Assembly (NCBI GenBank): GCA_903830655.1
Contig: CAIKUQ010000048.1
Span: 16,845 to 80,844, forward strand
Source of the DNA: an uncultured Actinomycetes bacterium
GTDB taxonomy: Bacteria > Actinomycetota > Acidimicrobiia > Acidimicrobiales > RAAP-2
Length of the DNA: 64,000 bases
Direction: 5' to 3'
In this document: positions 1 to 10,334 of the stretch, piece by piece
Numbering within the stretch: position 1 is the first letter of the stretch
Layout: every line of letters begins with the position of its first letter
Program-made: the position numbers and the translations under genes
The notes under the pieces: model-generated
The model's input: the letters and a program-made list of their open reading frames with translations, nothing else
Told to the model about the DNA's origin: nothing
Databases searched by the model: none

Positions 1-57
1 GCTGGTCACGTCCGTGTGATCTGTGAGAACCCGCGCCACAAGCAGCGTCAGGGCTAG
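1..57 (+). CDS. rpmJ: 50S ribosomal protein L36, C-terminal part (truncated by window edge)
   Basis: Reads ...[18 protein letters not shown] directly upstream of rpsM; typical L36 C-terminus and synteny. Confidence 0.9.
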   Translation, partial: AGHVRVICENPRHKQRQG

Positions 58-68
58 GAGAAAAAAAG

Positions 69-446
69 ATGGCCCGTATTTCTGGTGTTGACATCCCACG
101 CGAAAAGCGCACGGTGATTTCATTGACCTACATCTTTGGTGTTGGTCCAACCACTGCTAAAGAGATTTGTGCCGCAACTGGCGTTGACGAGTCAACTCGT
201 GTCAAGGACTTGACCGAAGCTGATGTTAACAAGATGCGTGCGTACATTGATCAGAACGTCACCGTAGAAGGTGACTTGCGTCGTGATGTCCAACAAGACA
301 TTAAGCGCAAGATGGAAATTAACTGCTTGCAGGGAATCCGTCACCGTAAGGGCCTGCCCGTTCGCGGACAACGCACTCGCACCAACGCACGAACTCGTAA
401 GGGACCCAAGCGCACTGTCGCCGGTAAGAAGAAAGTAACCAAGTAA
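69..446 (+). CDS. rpsM: 30S ribosomal protein S13
   Basis: [26 protein letters not shown]..., [21 protein letters not shown]. Confidence 0.98.
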   Translation: MARISGVDIPREKRTVISLTYIFGVGPTTAKEICAATGVDESTRVKDLTEADVNKMRAYIDQNVTVEGDLRRDVQQDIKRKMEINCLQGIRHRKGLPVRGQRTRTNARTRKGPKRTVAGKKKVTK

Positions 447-850
447 TGGCCACCAAGTCCGCTGCTGGAGCTGTCCGTAAGCCTCGCAAGAAGGAACGTA
501 AGAACGTTGCCTTCGGTGTGGCTCACATCAAGAGTTCCTTCAACAACACCATCGTTTCAATCACCGACCCCGAGGGCAACGTTGTTGCCTGGGCCTCATC
601 GGGACAGGTTGGATTTAAGGGTTCGCGTAAGTCAACCCCCTACGCCGCTCAGCTCGCTGCTGAGAAGTGTGCCCGTGCCGCTATGGAGCACGGTGTGAAG
701 AAAGTCGACGTACTAGTACGTGGTCCTGGATCAGGTCGCGAAACCGCGATTCGCTCTATCGCCGCGGCCGGTATCGAAGTTGTTGCCATCAAAGACGTGA
801 CGCCGTTGCCCCACAACGGTTGCCGTCCCAAGAAGCGCAAGCGCGCTTAA
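446..850 (+). CDS. rpsK: 30S ribosomal protein S11
   Basis: [44 protein letters not shown]...; synteny. Confidence 0.98.
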   Translation: MATKSAAGAVRKPRKKERKNVAFGVAHIKSSFNNTIVSITDPEGNVVAWASSGQVGFKGSRKSTPYAAQLAAEKCARAAMEHGVKKVDVLVRGPGSGRETAIRSIAAAGIEVVAIKDVTPLPHNGCRPKKRKRA

Positions 851-862
851 GGAGTTAGGAAA

Positions 863-1507
863 ATGGCTCGTTATACCGGACCCGTTTGCCGACTCTGTCG
901 TCGTGAGCGCACCAAATTGTTCTTGAAGGGTGAGCGTTGCTTCACCCTGAAGTGCCCAGTAGCTGAGAACTCAGACCGACAGAAGCGCGCCTTCCCACCA
1001 GGGATGCACGGCCGCGACCGTCAGCGTCAGGGATCGGAGTACTTGGGTCAGCTGCGTGAAAAGCAGAAGGCTCGTCGTATCTACGGTCTCTTGGAGCAGC
1101 AGTTTCGCAACCTCTACGAAGAGGCCAGCCGTCGTCCCGGCATGACCGGTACCAACCTGTTGCAGTTCCTCGAGCTGCGTCTAGACAACGTCGCCTACCG
1201 TGCCGGTTGGGGTGCTTCACGTGCTCAGGCTCGTCAGTTCGTTCGTCACGGTCACGTCACCGTGAACGGCAAGCGCGTAACGATTCCCTCGTACCGCGTT
1301 CGCCCCGGTGAAGTAGTGGCCCTTAAGCCCATCACCCGCGAGAACGCCTTTGTAAAGCGCAACCAAGACATGCTCGACCGTACCGTTCCTGGTTGGCTCG
1401 AGACGGGCGAGAACGGCTTTGCTGTTACCATCCGCGTTGTCCCACAGCGTGAGCAGATTGACGAATCGATTAAAGAGCAGCTCATTGTTGAGTTGTACTC
1501 CAAGTAA
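863..1507 (+). CDS. rpsD: 30S ribosomal protein S4 (Cys-containing form)
   Basis: MARYTGPVCRLCRRER...CFTLKCP; S4 domain; synteny. Confidence 0.98.
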   Translation: MARYTGPVCRLCRRERTKLFLKGERCFTLKCPVAENSDRQKRAFPPGMHGRDRQRQGSEYLGQLREKQKARRIYGLLEQQFRNLYEEASRRPGMTGTNLLQFLELRLDNVAYRAGWGASRAQARQFVRHGHVTVNGKRVTIPSYRVRPGEVVALKPITRENAFVKRNQDMLDRTVPGWLETGENGFAVTIRVVPQREQIDESIKEQLIVELYSK

Positions 1508-1537
1508 TAGAACTTAAGAAAACCCCGAGGAGTTTGT

Positions 1538-2482
1538 ATGTTGATTATCCAGCGCCCCACCATCGAAGCACTAGGCAATGAGGTCTCGAACCGTCAGAGC
1601 TTCGCTATTGGACCACTCGACCCAGGATTTGGGCACACGCTTGGCAACAGCCTGCGTCGCACCCTGTTGTCGTCGATCCCTGGCGCCGCGGCTACGCGCG
1701 TCAAGTTCGACGGTGGCGTAGTCCACGAGTTCGGCACCATCGAAGGCGTGAAGGAAGATGTCCAGGACATCTGCTTGAACCTGAAGGACCTGCTCATCAC
1801 TTCCGTGAGCGACGAGCCAGTTGTTGTTCGCCTTGACAAGAAGGGCGAGGGCGACGTAACCGCCGCTGACCTCGTCTTGAGTTCGGATGTTGAAGTTCTG
1901 AACCCCACCTTGCACCTCGCATCACTCACCAGCGCTAAGAGTGCGTTGAGCTTCGAGCTCACCATTGAGCGCGGCAAGGGATACGTTGGCGCCGAGGGCA
2001 ACAAGGGTGCTGGCACCATTGGTGTCATTCCTTTGGACGCAATCTTCACCCCCGTTCGTCGTGTGAGCTTCGAAATTGAGCCAGTACGCGTTGAGCAAAG
2101 CAAGGACTTTGACCGTCTCGTTATCGAAGTTGAGACTGACGGCACCATCACTCCACGCGAAGCCTTGGCTTCAGGTTCTAAGACTCTTGGTCAGCTCATT
2201 GGCTTGATTTCAGAGATGGACTCCGAGGCTCCTTCACTGGAACTTGGTGACGTAGGAACCGCTCAGGCGGCCGCCAGCGAGCTCGACATTCGCATCGAAG
2301 AGTTGGGCCTAACCGAGCGTTCACGAAACTGCTTGAAGCGCGCTGGTATTAACACCATCGCTCAGCTCGTTAACGCAACGCAGCAGGATCTGACCTCGAT
2401 CACTAACTTTGGTCAGACCTCGCTCAAGGACGTAACCGACCGTCTCGCCGAGCGCGGACTGTCACTGCGAGTAGAGGAATAA
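1538..2482 (+). CDS. rpoA: DNA-directed RNA polymerase alpha subunit
   Basis: GFGHTLGNSLRRTLLSSIPGAA...; C-terminal domain LGLTERSRNCLKRAGI. Confidence 0.98.
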   Translation: MLIIQRPTIEALGNEVSNRQSFAIGPLDPGFGHTLGNSLRRTLLSSIPGAAATRVKFDGGVVHEFGTIEGVKEDVQDICLNLKDLLITSVSDEPVVVRLDKKGEGDVTAADLVLSSDVEVLNPTLHLASLTSAKSALSFELTIERGKGYVGAEGNKGAGTIGVIPLDAIFTPVRRVSFEIEPVRVEQSKDFDRLVIEVETDGTITPREALASGSKTLGQLIGLISEMDSEAPSLELGDVGTAQAAASELDIRIEELGLTERSRNCLKRAGINTIAQLVNATQQDLTSITNFGQTSLKDVTDRLAERGLSLRVEE

Positions 2483-2485
2483 AGC

Positions 2486-2848
2486 ATGCGCGGAGCACCC
2501 ACTAAAGGCAAACGTTTCGGCGGATCAAGCGCTCACCAGAAGGCCATGTTTGGCAACCTGGTATCGCAGATGATCGCGGCTGAAGGAATTGTCACCACCG
2601 AGGCCAAGGCTAAGGCCCTTCGTCCGGTTCTTGAAAAGGTTGTAACGGCCGCGAAGAACTCTCCTGAGGGTTCTGTTCACGCTCAGCGTCGCGTCGTGGC
2701 ACTTATTCGTGACAAGGACATGACTCACAAGTTGTTCACCGAGATTGCTCCTCGTTACAAGGAGCGTCCTGGTGGCTACACCCGCATCTTGAAGCTCGGA
2801 CCGCGTCAGGGCGACAACGCTCCAATGGCGCGCATTGAGTTCGTCTAA
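2486..2848 (+). CDS. rplQ: 50S ribosomal protein L17
   Basis: L17 sequence; follows rpoA. Confidence 0.97.
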   Translation: MRGAPTKGKRFGGSSAHQKAMFGNLVSQMIAAEGIVTTEAKAKALRPVLEKVVTAAKNSPEGSVHAQRRVVALIRDKDMTHKLFTEIAPRYKERPGGYTRILKLGPRQGDNAPMARIEFV

Positions 2849-3698
2849 ACCAACTCACTCAGCCAGTCAACGCTGGCGTCTCGACCTCGCTTACGACGGT
2901 CGTGGCTTTAACGGTTTTGCTTATCAGCCCCGTCACGAAACCGTGGTGGGGCTTTTACGCGAAACACTGCAAACCACCTTGCAACTCGATGTTCCACCAG
3001 TAATTGTGGGCGCCGGTCGCACCGACACCGGTGTGCACGCCCTGGCCCAAACGATCAGTCTCGATCTGCCCGCACCGCTGTTCAAGTCGGTACGCGAGCC
3101 CGAAGCCGAGCGACTCATTAAGTCACTGAATAAGCAGTTACGTGGCCGAATCAAGATTTTGCGTGCCGAACCGGTCAGCTATGGCTTTCACGCTCGTTAT
3201 TCCGCCACGTGGCGGGAGTATCGATATTTGGTCTTTGAAGAGGCTCGACCTAACTTGAGCTTCGCCTCGGACTGGTCTTGGGCGATTGCCGGGAGTTTGA
3301 ATATACGCGCCATGAATCGCGCCGGCAAGGCCGCCGTGGGCACCCACGACTTTCGGGCCTTTTGTCGCAAGAAGGCGGGTAGTAGCGGGGAAGACCCCAT
3401 TATGCGAAAAGTCCTCGCCATTAAGTGGGAGCGAGTCGCCGACCGGTGGGAATTGACCCCCAACGCTCAAGAGGTCACGAAATTGACCATTCGGGCTGAG
3501 TCTTTCTGCCACAACATGGTCCGCTGCCTGACCTCGACCATGGTGGAGATTGGGCTGGGGGAATTGCCCGAAAACACCATCGCTGAGCGCCTAGAGAGCC
3601 TTTCTCGGGACTTTTTGCCACCCCCCGCCCCACCACAGGGCCTAGCCCTGGTTGGCGTGGGTTACCCAAATTTGCCTAAACCGGTCAGAAAATCCTAA
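2835..3698 (+). CDS. truA: tRNA pseudouridine(38-40) synthase TruA
   Basis: YDGRGFNGFAYQP...GAGRTDTGVHALAQ; TTG start overlapping the rplQ end. Confidence 0.93.
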   Translation: MSSSKPTHSASQRWRLDLAYDGRGFNGFAYQPRHETVVGLLRETLQTTLQLDVPPVIVGAGRTDTGVHALAQTISLDLPAPLFKSVREPEAERLIKSLNKQLRGRIKILRAEPVSYGFHARYSATWREYRYLVFEEARPNLSFASDWSWAIAGSLNIRAMNRAGKAAVGTHDFRAFCRKKAGSSGEDPIMRKVLAIKWERVADRWELTPNAQEVTKLTIRAESFCHNMVRCLTSTMVEIGLGELPENTIAERLESLSRDFLPPPAPPQGLALVGVGYPNLPKPVRKS

Positions 3699-3710
3699 GA
3701 TAGTTATCCC

Positions 3711-3736
3711 TTCGGAAGGCCCCTGGGAATTCCGAA
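3711..3736 (+). promoter_or_regulatory. Candidate rplM leader hairpin
   Basis: Perfect 7-bp arms TTCGGAA (3711-3717) / TTCCGAA (3730-3736), 21 nt upstream of the rplM GTG, no T-tract. Confidence 0.35.
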
Positions 3737-3757
3737 AAGTTCGCTGAAGGAAATATT

Positions 3758-4204
3758 GTGCGCACCTACACCCCAAAAGTTGAAGAGATCACACGCGAGT
3801 GGCACGTCCTCGACGCCGAAGGACTTGTCCTTGGTCGTCTCTCGACCGTTGCCGCTACCTTGCTCCGTGGCAAGCACCGCACCTTTTACGCTCCCCACAT
3901 CGACACTGGTGACAATGTCATTGTGATCAACGCTGAGAAGATCGTCGTGACCGCTAACAAGCTCGCTCAGAACAAGCACTGGCGTCACTCGGGCTACCCC
4001 GGTGGTATCCGTTCGACGTCTTGGCAGAAGATGTTCGACGAAGACCCCGTCGAGCTGGTGACGAAGTCAATTCGCGGCATGGTCCCCAAGAACCGTTTGG
4101 GCCGCGCTCAGATGGACAAACTATTCGTTTACAAGGGCCCTGAGCACCCACACATCGCGCAGCAGCCAAAGAAGTATGACACCTCGGCAGTCCGCCGCGG
4201 TTAA
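3758..4204 (+). CDS. rplM: 50S ribosomal protein L13
   Basis: [30 protein letters not shown]...; GTG start; upstream of rpsI. Confidence 0.98.
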   Translation: MRTYTPKVEEITREWHVLDAEGLVLGRLSTVAATLLRGKHRTFYAPHIDTGDNVIVINAEKIVVTANKLAQNKHWRHSGYPGGIRSTSWQKMFDEDPVELVTKSIRGMVPKNRLGRAQMDKLFVYKGPEHPHIAQQPKKYDTSAVRRG

Positions 4205-4215
4205 GGAGAAAATTC

Positions 4216-4608
4216 GTGTCTAGCCCAATCACTCAGACCACTGGACGTCGTAAAGAGGCGGTTGCTCGCGTACGCCTTCGCCCCGGTACTGGCACCATCA
4301 CGATTAACTCTCGTGCCTTCGACAACTACTTCACCTCACCAACTCACCGCATGATGGTGATGGAGCCCCTTCGCCTGCTCGACGCTCAGCAGACCTACGA
4401 CATTGACGCCACCATCGAAGGTGGCGGCATGGCCGGACAAGCTGGCGCACTCCGTTTGGGAATCTCACGCTCACTGCTTGAACTCGCCGAAGAGTCTCGT
4501 GGCACCTTGAAGAAGGCCGGCCTCTTGACCCGTGATGCGCGCAAGAAAGAGTCCAAGAAGTACGGTCTCAAGAAGGCTCGTAAAGCGCCTCAGTACTCGA
4601 AGCGGTAG
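4216..4608 (+). CDS. rpsI: 30S ribosomal protein S9
   Basis: [24 protein letters not shown]...[11 protein letters not shown]. Confidence 0.98.
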   Translation: MSSPITQTTGRRKEAVARVRLRPGTGTITINSRAFDNYFTSPTHRMMVMEPLRLLDAQQTYDIDATIEGGGMAGQAGALRLGISRSLLELAEESRGTLKKAGLLTRDARKKESKKYGLKKARKAPQYSKR

Positions 4609-4614
4609 TTGTCC

Positions 4615-5922
4615 ATGCCCGTGCACTTTGGCACGGACGGTATTCGTGGGCTGGTGCCTGACGAAATCAACGTCAAGTTGGCTTATCGACTTGGTCGTGC
4701 CGTCGCGGAGGTTTTTGTAGCCCCCGTCTACGTTGGCTACGACACCCGTGAATCCTCGCCCTCGCTCGCTCAAGCGGTATTAGCGGGTCTGGCTGATGGT
4801 GGCGCCAGCGGAGTGAACCTGGGGATCTTTACCACTCCCGGCGTGGCGGTCATTGCCCAACAGCGCAACGGAGTCGGCATTGTCGTTTCCGCTTCGCACA
4901 ATCCGTATCACGACAACGGACTGAAGGTTCTAAACCTTGGTGGGGGAAAGCTCGACCGCACCACCGAAGAGGCGGTAGAAAACGCCTTGAGCAACACCGA
5001 TGCGCCAACGACTCTCGATTTTCTCGAGGTCGAAGTCGATGAGTCCGCACAGCACGACTACGCCCACCACCTTCGTAAATTGGTGCCTAATGATCTGACG
5101 GGTTTGCACATCGTCCTCGACTGTTCCAATGGAGCGGCCAGTTACGTGGCCCACGAACTCTTTGAAGCAACGGGCGCACGAATCACCGCTATCAATGACC
5201 AACCCGATGGCCAAAATATCAACCTCAACTGTGGCTCGACCAAGCCCGCGGGACTCAGCGCCAAAGTCTTAGAGCTAAAAGCAGACCTCGGTCTCGCCTT
5301 TGACGGAGATGCCGATCGCCTAATTGCGGTGGACGCCAACGGCGTCGTGCGCGATGGCGATGACATTATGGTCCTCTTGACTCTGGACCGGATTAACTCG
5401 GGTACCTTGGGCGGGGGACTTGCCGTTACCCAAATGAGCAATCTCGGACTGCACCGCGTGATGCGCGAAGCCCACGTTGAGGTCGTAGAGACAGAGGTGG
5501 GCGACCGCAATGTTTTGCTCGCGCTCGAAGAGCGAGCCTGGATCTTGGGTGGTGAGCAAAGTGGTCACATTATCTTCCGCGAACTAGCCCCTACGGGTGA
5601 CGGAATGTTGACGGGACTCTTTGTGGCAGACCTAGTGATGCGTCACGGCCCCTTGTCCGAACAAGCCGATCGTGCGTGGTTGCGTGTGCCCCAGGCGCTC
5701 ATCAACATCGCCAAAGATGAATTCAATACCGTGCAAGTTGAGTCGATCTTTAGTCGACTGATGACGGAGTACGCAGTAGACCCCGCTGATGTTCGCTTAC
5801 TGATACGCCCTTCAGGGACCGAACCAGTTGTGCGGGTGATGATTGAGGCACTGAACGCTGAATTCGTAACGACCTTTGGTCAAGAACTACATGCTCTCTT
5901 TGGAGATTCCTCCGAAAGCTAA
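4615..5922 (+). CDS. glmM: Phosphoglucosamine mutase
   Basis: FGTDGIRG, VVSASHNPYHDNGLK, DGDADR; ORF extends to 4609 (TTG), ATG at 4615 likely. Confidence 0.96.
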   Translation: MPVHFGTDGIRGLVPDEINVKLAYRLGRAVAEVFVAPVYVGYDTRESSPSLAQAVLAGLADGGASGVNLGIFTTPGVAVIAQQRNGVGIVVSASHNPYHDNGLKVLNLGGGKLDRTTEEAVENALSNTDAPTTLDFLEVEVDESAQHDYAHHLRKLVPNDLTGLHIVLDCSNGAASYVAHELFEATGARITAINDQPDGQNINLNCGSTKPAGLSAKVLELKADLGLAFDGDADRLIAVDANGVVRDGDDIMVLLTLDRINSGTLGGGLAVTQMSNLGLHRVMREAHVEVVETEVGDRNVLLALEERAWILGGEQSGHIIFRELAPTGDGMLTGLFVADLVMRHGPLSEQADRAWLRVPQALINIAKDEFNTVQVESIFSRLMTEYAVDPADVRLLIRPSGTEPVVRVMIEALNAEFVTTFGQELHALFGDSSES

Positions 5923-5949
5923 AGTGACCACCCGAGTAGGCTGGTTACT

Positions 5950-7791
5950 ATGTGCGGCATTATTGGAGTTGTCGGCTCAACCTCGACCCTCGACACTTTG
6001 CTGGAGGGCTTGTCACGCCTCGAATACCGCGGATACGACTCGGCCGGCATTGCGCTGGTGCGTCAGGGAGAAACATGGAGAGCCCGCACCGCGAGTGGTA
6101 CCGAATCGGTTGAGGCACTCGTTCGCGCCTGCGCCGAGGCCCCAACTGGGTTGACCACCGGCATCGGCCACACCCGATGGGCGACCCACGGTGCCCCCGA
6201 GGCCATGAACGCCCACCCGCATCTCGATTGTTCGGGCCACATCGCCATTATCCACAATGGAATCATTGAAAATCACCTCGCCCTGAAAGAAGACCTAAAG
6301 GCTCGAGGTCACCAGTTCACTTCAGTCACCGACTCAGAGGTGCTCGCCCACCAGATTGAAGAACTCCGCGCCACGGGCCATAACCTTCTCGATTCAGTTC
6401 GCCTGAGTTTGGCCAGCGTACGGGGGGCCTTTTCCTTAGCCGTGGTCGACGCCAATGAGCCCAATACCATCGTGGCGGCTCGACGGGTTTCGCCACTTAT
6501 CGTGGCGACCGCTCCGGGTATGACCTATCTCGCCAGCGACATTCCCGCTATCTTCGATCGCGCCACCTCCTTCTATGGCGTCGATGACGACCAAGTCGTG
6601 CAATTAACTCCAGAGGGTTTTCACGCCGTTGACTTAGAGGGGGTCAGTGTTCAGCTCGCGCCCCTCACCGTTGAGTGGGACCTCGAGACCGCCCAAAAGG
6701 GTGGCTACGACGACTTCATGGCCAAGGAGATTGCCGAGCAACCACAAGCTCTTCGTGCCACTTTGATGGATCGCCGCCGCGCGGATGGGACGTTCACCTT
6801 TGACGAAATGCGCGTTAGTGACGAGGAACTCAAAGAGGTTCGTCGCGTTGTTCTGGTCGCGGCGGGAACCAGTTTTCACGCGGCCCTGGTTGCGAAATAC
6901 GCCATCGAGAAGTGGGCGCGACTGAGTGTTGACGTTGAGATCTCATCGGAGTATCGCTATCGCGACCCCGTTGTTGAGATTGGCACGTTAGTAATTGGGG
7001 TCTCGCAAAGTGGCGAGACCATCGACACCATTCAGGCCTGTCGCGAAGCGAAGCTCCGTGGGGCTCGCGTTATTGGAATTTCTAATATCGTTGACGCCTC
7101 GTTGGCTCGAGAATCAGATGCTGTTCTGTACACCCGAGCGGGACTTGAGGTTTCGGTGGCTTCTACTAAGGCCTTCGTGGCTCAGGTGGCGGTCCTCGAA
7201 CTCTTGGCCCTGCACCTGGCCCAATTACGAGGGACGCTCGAACCGGGAGTCATTGATGAACTCTTTACTCAACTCACCAGCGTGGCTGACCACGTCGCCA
7301 CCGTTCTCTCTCGAACCGACCGAATCACCCTGGTTGCTAATGAACTTCGCAATACCCACGACTTCTTCTATCTGGGGCGCAATGTTGGATTCCCCACCGC
7401 TCTCGAAGGCGCATTGAAGTTGAAGGAACTTACCTACCTTCACGCTGAGGGTTACGCGGCTGGCGAACTCAAGCACGGTCCGCTCGCGTTAATTGAGCCC
7501 GGTGTAGTTGTGGTGGCGGTCGTTACTGACGCGAGTTTGCACGAGAAGATACTTTCAAACTTGGCTGAGGTCAAGGCCCGCGGCGCCTCGGTTGTTGCGA
7601 TCGCCAGCGATGACGACGATGTCATCGACGCCGTGGCTGACTATGTTCTGCGGGTGCCATCAACCGACCCGTTACTGGCCCCAATCGTGGACATCATCCC
7701 TTTACAACAGTTTGCCTACGCTATGGCTCGCGGCCTAGGCCGCAACGTTGACCGCCCGAGAAATCTCGCCAAGACGGTGACGGTCGAATAG
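5950..7791 (+). CDS. glmS: Glutamine--fructose-6-phosphate aminotransferase (isomerizing)
   Basis: MCGIIGVVG N-terminal Cys glutaminase, SIS domains, C-terminal DRPRNLAKTVTVE. Confidence 0.98.
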   Translation: MCGIIGVVGSTSTLDTLLEGLSRLEYRGYDSAGIALVRQGETWRARTASGTESVEALVRACAEAPTGLTTGIGHTRWATHGAPEAMNAHPHLDCSGHIAIIHNGIIENHLALKEDLKARGHQFTSVTDSEVLAHQIEELRATGHNLLDSVRLSLASVRGAFSLAVVDANEPNTIVAARRVSPLIVATAPGMTYLASDIPAIFDRATSFYGVDDDQVVQLTPEGFHAVDLEGVSVQLAPLTVEWDLETAQKGGYDDFMAKEIAEQPQALRATLMDRRRADGTFTFDEMRVSDEELKEVRRVVLVAAGTSFHAALVAKYAIEKWARLSVDVEISSEYRYRDPVVEIGTLVIGVSQSGETIDTIQACREAKLRGARVIGISNIVDASLARESDAVLYTRAGLEVSVASTKAFVAQVAVLELLALHLAQLRGTLEPGVIDELFTQLTSVADHVATVLSRTDRITLVANELRNTHDFFYLGRNVGFPTALEGALKLKELTYLHAEGYAAGELKHGPLALIEPGVVVVAVVTDASLHEKILSNLAEVKARGASVVAIASDDDDVIDAVADYVLRVPSTDPLLAPIVDIIPLQQFAYAMARGLGRNVDRPRNLAKTVTVE

Positions 7792-8165
7792 TGGCCACAA
7801 TCGGTGTTGGCGTTGATGTAGTAGATGTAGTTCGCTTTAGCGAACTACTCGAAAGACGTGATGGACTCGCGGACCGCCTTTTTACGGCTCAAGAACGAGA
7901 GGACGCCAGTGAAGCTCCTGAGCGGTTGGCCGCACGTTTTTGTGCCAAGGAGGCCACTCTCAAAGCATTAGGCGTTGGACTCGGACACGCTTGGCACGAC
8001 ATTGTGGTGCACCGTCTACCCAGTGGCGCACCAACTTTGGTACTTTCGGGTGAGGTTCTAGAGCTCGCCACCGCTCGCGGGGTGCGAAACTGGCACCTGT
8101 CGTTGAGTCATTCGGATTCAACCGCCATTGCCTATGTAGTCGCAACCGATGAGGAGGGCCAGTGA
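7791..8165 (+). CDS. acpS: Holo-[acyl-carrier-protein] synthase
   Basis: GVGVDVVDVVRF...ERLAARFCAKEATLKAL; GTG start overlapping glmS stop. Confidence 0.93.
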   Translation: MATIGVGVDVVDVVRFSELLERRDGLADRLFTAQEREDASEAPERLAARFCAKEATLKALGVGLGHAWHDIVVHRLPSGAPTLVLSGEVLELATARGVRNWHLSLSHSDSTAIAYVVATDEEGQ

Positions 8166-9313
8166 CCGCTGAAGGAATTCACCGTCCCGCCTACGTCGAA
8201 GTTTCCTCTTCGGCCATGGCGCACAACATCGCAGTGCTTCGCTCCCTCGTACACGACTCGAAGATTTGTGCCGTGGTGAAGGCCAACGGGTACGGGCACG
8301 GCGCAATCGTGGCCGCTCGCGCGGCCCTCGCTGGGGGTGCCGATTCGTTGGCCGTTGCGATCGTGGATGAGGGCATCGAACTCCGAGAAAACGGATTTAC
8401 CACCGAGATTCTCGTTTTGGCGGAGATTGACGGGGCCGCTCTTCCCGTAGCGCTGCAATACGGATTAACCCTGACTATCGGTTCTCTCGCTGGCGCGAAA
8501 GAGACCGTCGGTGCCGCCGCCAAGGTTGGCGGCTCGCACAAGGTGCATCTCAAAGTAGATACGGGCATGGGTCGCATGGGAGTTCAGCCACTTGAGGTGA
8601 CCGAGGCCATCCGGATTCTGCACGCCAGCGAACACATTGAGGTCGAAGGAATTTTTACGCACTTTCCAGTTGCCGATGGGGCCAGTGAGGAAGATCGATC
8701 TTTCACTACCGCTCAGATTGAATTATTCAACGGAATTGTTGAAGAGCTGACCAATGAAAATCTCTGCCCTCCCGTTCGCCACCTGTCTAATAGCGCGGGT
8801 GCGGTCGCGTATCCTGACGCACAGCAATCATTGGTCCGAGCCGGACTCGCACTCTATGGATATGCGCCCAGCGATTGGTTAGTGGGCAAGCTGGCCGCTA
8901 AGGGTGAAAAGCTCCAACCAGTGATGACAATTCGCGCGCAAGTGTCTGCCGTGCGCCGAGTGCCCGCGGGATCTCGCCCCAGTTATGGACGCCGCCGGCC
9001 AGTGACCAAAGAGTCGCTCATCGCCACTGTTCCATTCGGATACGCCGATGGTTTCCCTCGTCGTTTCTTTGAGGCCGGAGCTGAGGTGCTGATTGGCGCA
9101 AAACGCTACCCCCTCGCTGGAATGGTAACGATGGACCAGCTCTTGATCGATTGTGGCGATGATGAAATTCAACGTGGTGATGAAGTCATCTTGATGGGCA
9201 CGCAGGGAAGCGAAACAATCTCCGCTGAAGAATGGGCCCAGCGCCTAGGCACCATCACCTGGGAAGTGATGTGTGGCATTGGCGCCCGCTTGCCTCGAGT
9301 TGCCACCAAGTAA
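8162..9313 (+). CDS. alr: Alanine racemase
   Basis: VVKANGYGHGA (PLP Lys), HLKVDTGMGRMG. Confidence 0.95.
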   Translation: MTAEGIHRPAYVEVSSSAMAHNIAVLRSLVHDSKICAVVKANGYGHGAIVAARAALAGGADSLAVAIVDEGIELRENGFTTEILVLAEIDGAALPVALQYGLTLTIGSLAGAKETVGAAAKVGGSHKVHLKVDTGMGRMGVQPLEVTEAIRILHASEHIEVEGIFTHFPVADGASEEDRSFTTAQIELFNGIVEELTNENLCPPVRHLSNSAGAVAYPDAQQSLVRAGLALYGYAPSDWLVGKLAAKGEKLQPVMTIRAQVSAVRRVPAGSRPSYGRRRPVTKESLIATVPFGYADGFPRRFFEAGAEVLIGAKRYPLAGMVTMDQLLIDCGDDEIQRGDEVILMGTQGSETISAEEWAQRLGTITWEVMCGIGARLPRVATK

Positions 9314-9315
9314 CA

Positions 9316-9858
9316 GTGGATCTCAACGCACTGCTCTCGTGCACCAGGTGCGACCTTTCACAGAACCGACAGCGAGTAGTTGTGGGTTCCGGCCCGAGCC
9401 GTCCAACTCTGCTGGTGGTGGGTGAAGCACCCGGCAAGACCGAAGACGAAGGTGGCGAGCCCTTCATTGGACGTAGTGGACAACTACTTTTTAAATTGAT
9501 TGAAGAAGAGGTGGGGATCACCCGCGCCGATTGTTTCGTAACCAATATCGCTAAGTGTCGCCCTCCGAATAATCGCCCACCCACCGCAAAAGAGTGTGAG
9601 GCGTGTCGACCCTGGTTGCTCGAGCAGCTTGATTCGTTGAGCCCTGACGCGGTCTTGAGCGTGGGCAATACCGCCACCCGACAACTATTTGGAGTCAGTG
9701 AAGGCATAAGCACAATTCATGGGCAACGCTTTGAGTTAAATGGGGTTTCGGGAATTGCGACGTACCACCCGGCAGCGGGTTTACGAAGTCCCAATAGCGT
9801 CATACCCATGATTCGAGAAGATCTCCGCATCTTAAAATCTCAGTTGTCACTCGCATGA
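9316..9858 (+). CDS. Uracil-DNA glycosylase family 4/5 protein
   Basis: CTRCDLSQNRQRVVVGSGPSRPTLLVVGEAPGKTEDEGGEPFIGRSGQLL; Fe-S Cys pattern; likely GTG start at 9316 rather than ORF start 9232. Confidence 0.88.
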   Translation: MDLNALLSCTRCDLSQNRQRVVVGSGPSRPTLLVVGEAPGKTEDEGGEPFIGRSGQLLFKLIEEEVGITRADCFVTNIAKCRPPNNRPPTAKECEACRPWLLEQLDSLSPDAVLSVGNTATRQLFGVSEGISTIHGQRFELNGVSGIATYHPAAGLRSPNSVIPMIREDLRILKSQLSLA

Positions 9859-10334
9859 CTACGGCCCGTACCTGTTTTAATGACGAGGCCACTCAGAGTG
9901 CGGGGGAGGACTTCGGGAAACTGTTGCGAGCCGGCGACATTATTTTGCTCACCGGTCGCCTCGGAGCCGGCAAGACCACCTTTACCAAGGGAATTGCTCG
10001 GGGATTGGGGGTTACCGAGAGAGTGACCAGTCCAACTTTCACCATGGTTCGTCAGCACCATTGTCATAACCAACAGGGGATCGAAATGCTGCACCATGGG
10101 GACATGTACCGCATTGAAAGCGCGGGGGAGGTCGCCGATCTCGCCCTCGGTGAACTCGTCGAAGAAAATGGAGTTGCCATTGTGGAGTGGGGAGAGTTGG
10201 CCGCGGAAATTTTTGGACCACGGGCAATCTCCATTCATTTCGAGGTTCACGAAGATGAATCCCGTACCCTGAGCGCACATGGCGACTTCGATGAAGACCG
10301 ACGCTCGGAGTTTGCGAAGTGGGCGAGACTATGA
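9855..10334 (+). CDS. tsaE: tRNA threonylcarbamoyladenosine biosynthesis ATPase TsaE
   Basis: GRLGAGKTTFTKGIARGLG...VTSPTFTM; synteny with tsaB/tsaD. Confidence 0.93.
   Translation: MTTARTCFNDEATQSAGEDFGKLLRAGDIILLTGRLGAGKTTFTKGIARGLGVTERVTSPTFTMVRQHHCHNQQGIEMLHHGDMYRIESAGEVADLALGELVEENGVAIVEWGELAAEIFGPRAISIHFEVHEDESRTLSAHGDFDEDRRSEFAKWARL

Noticed and set aside
1594-2151. 185-aa antisense ORF in rpoA
   Set aside because: Shadow ORF of a conserved gene
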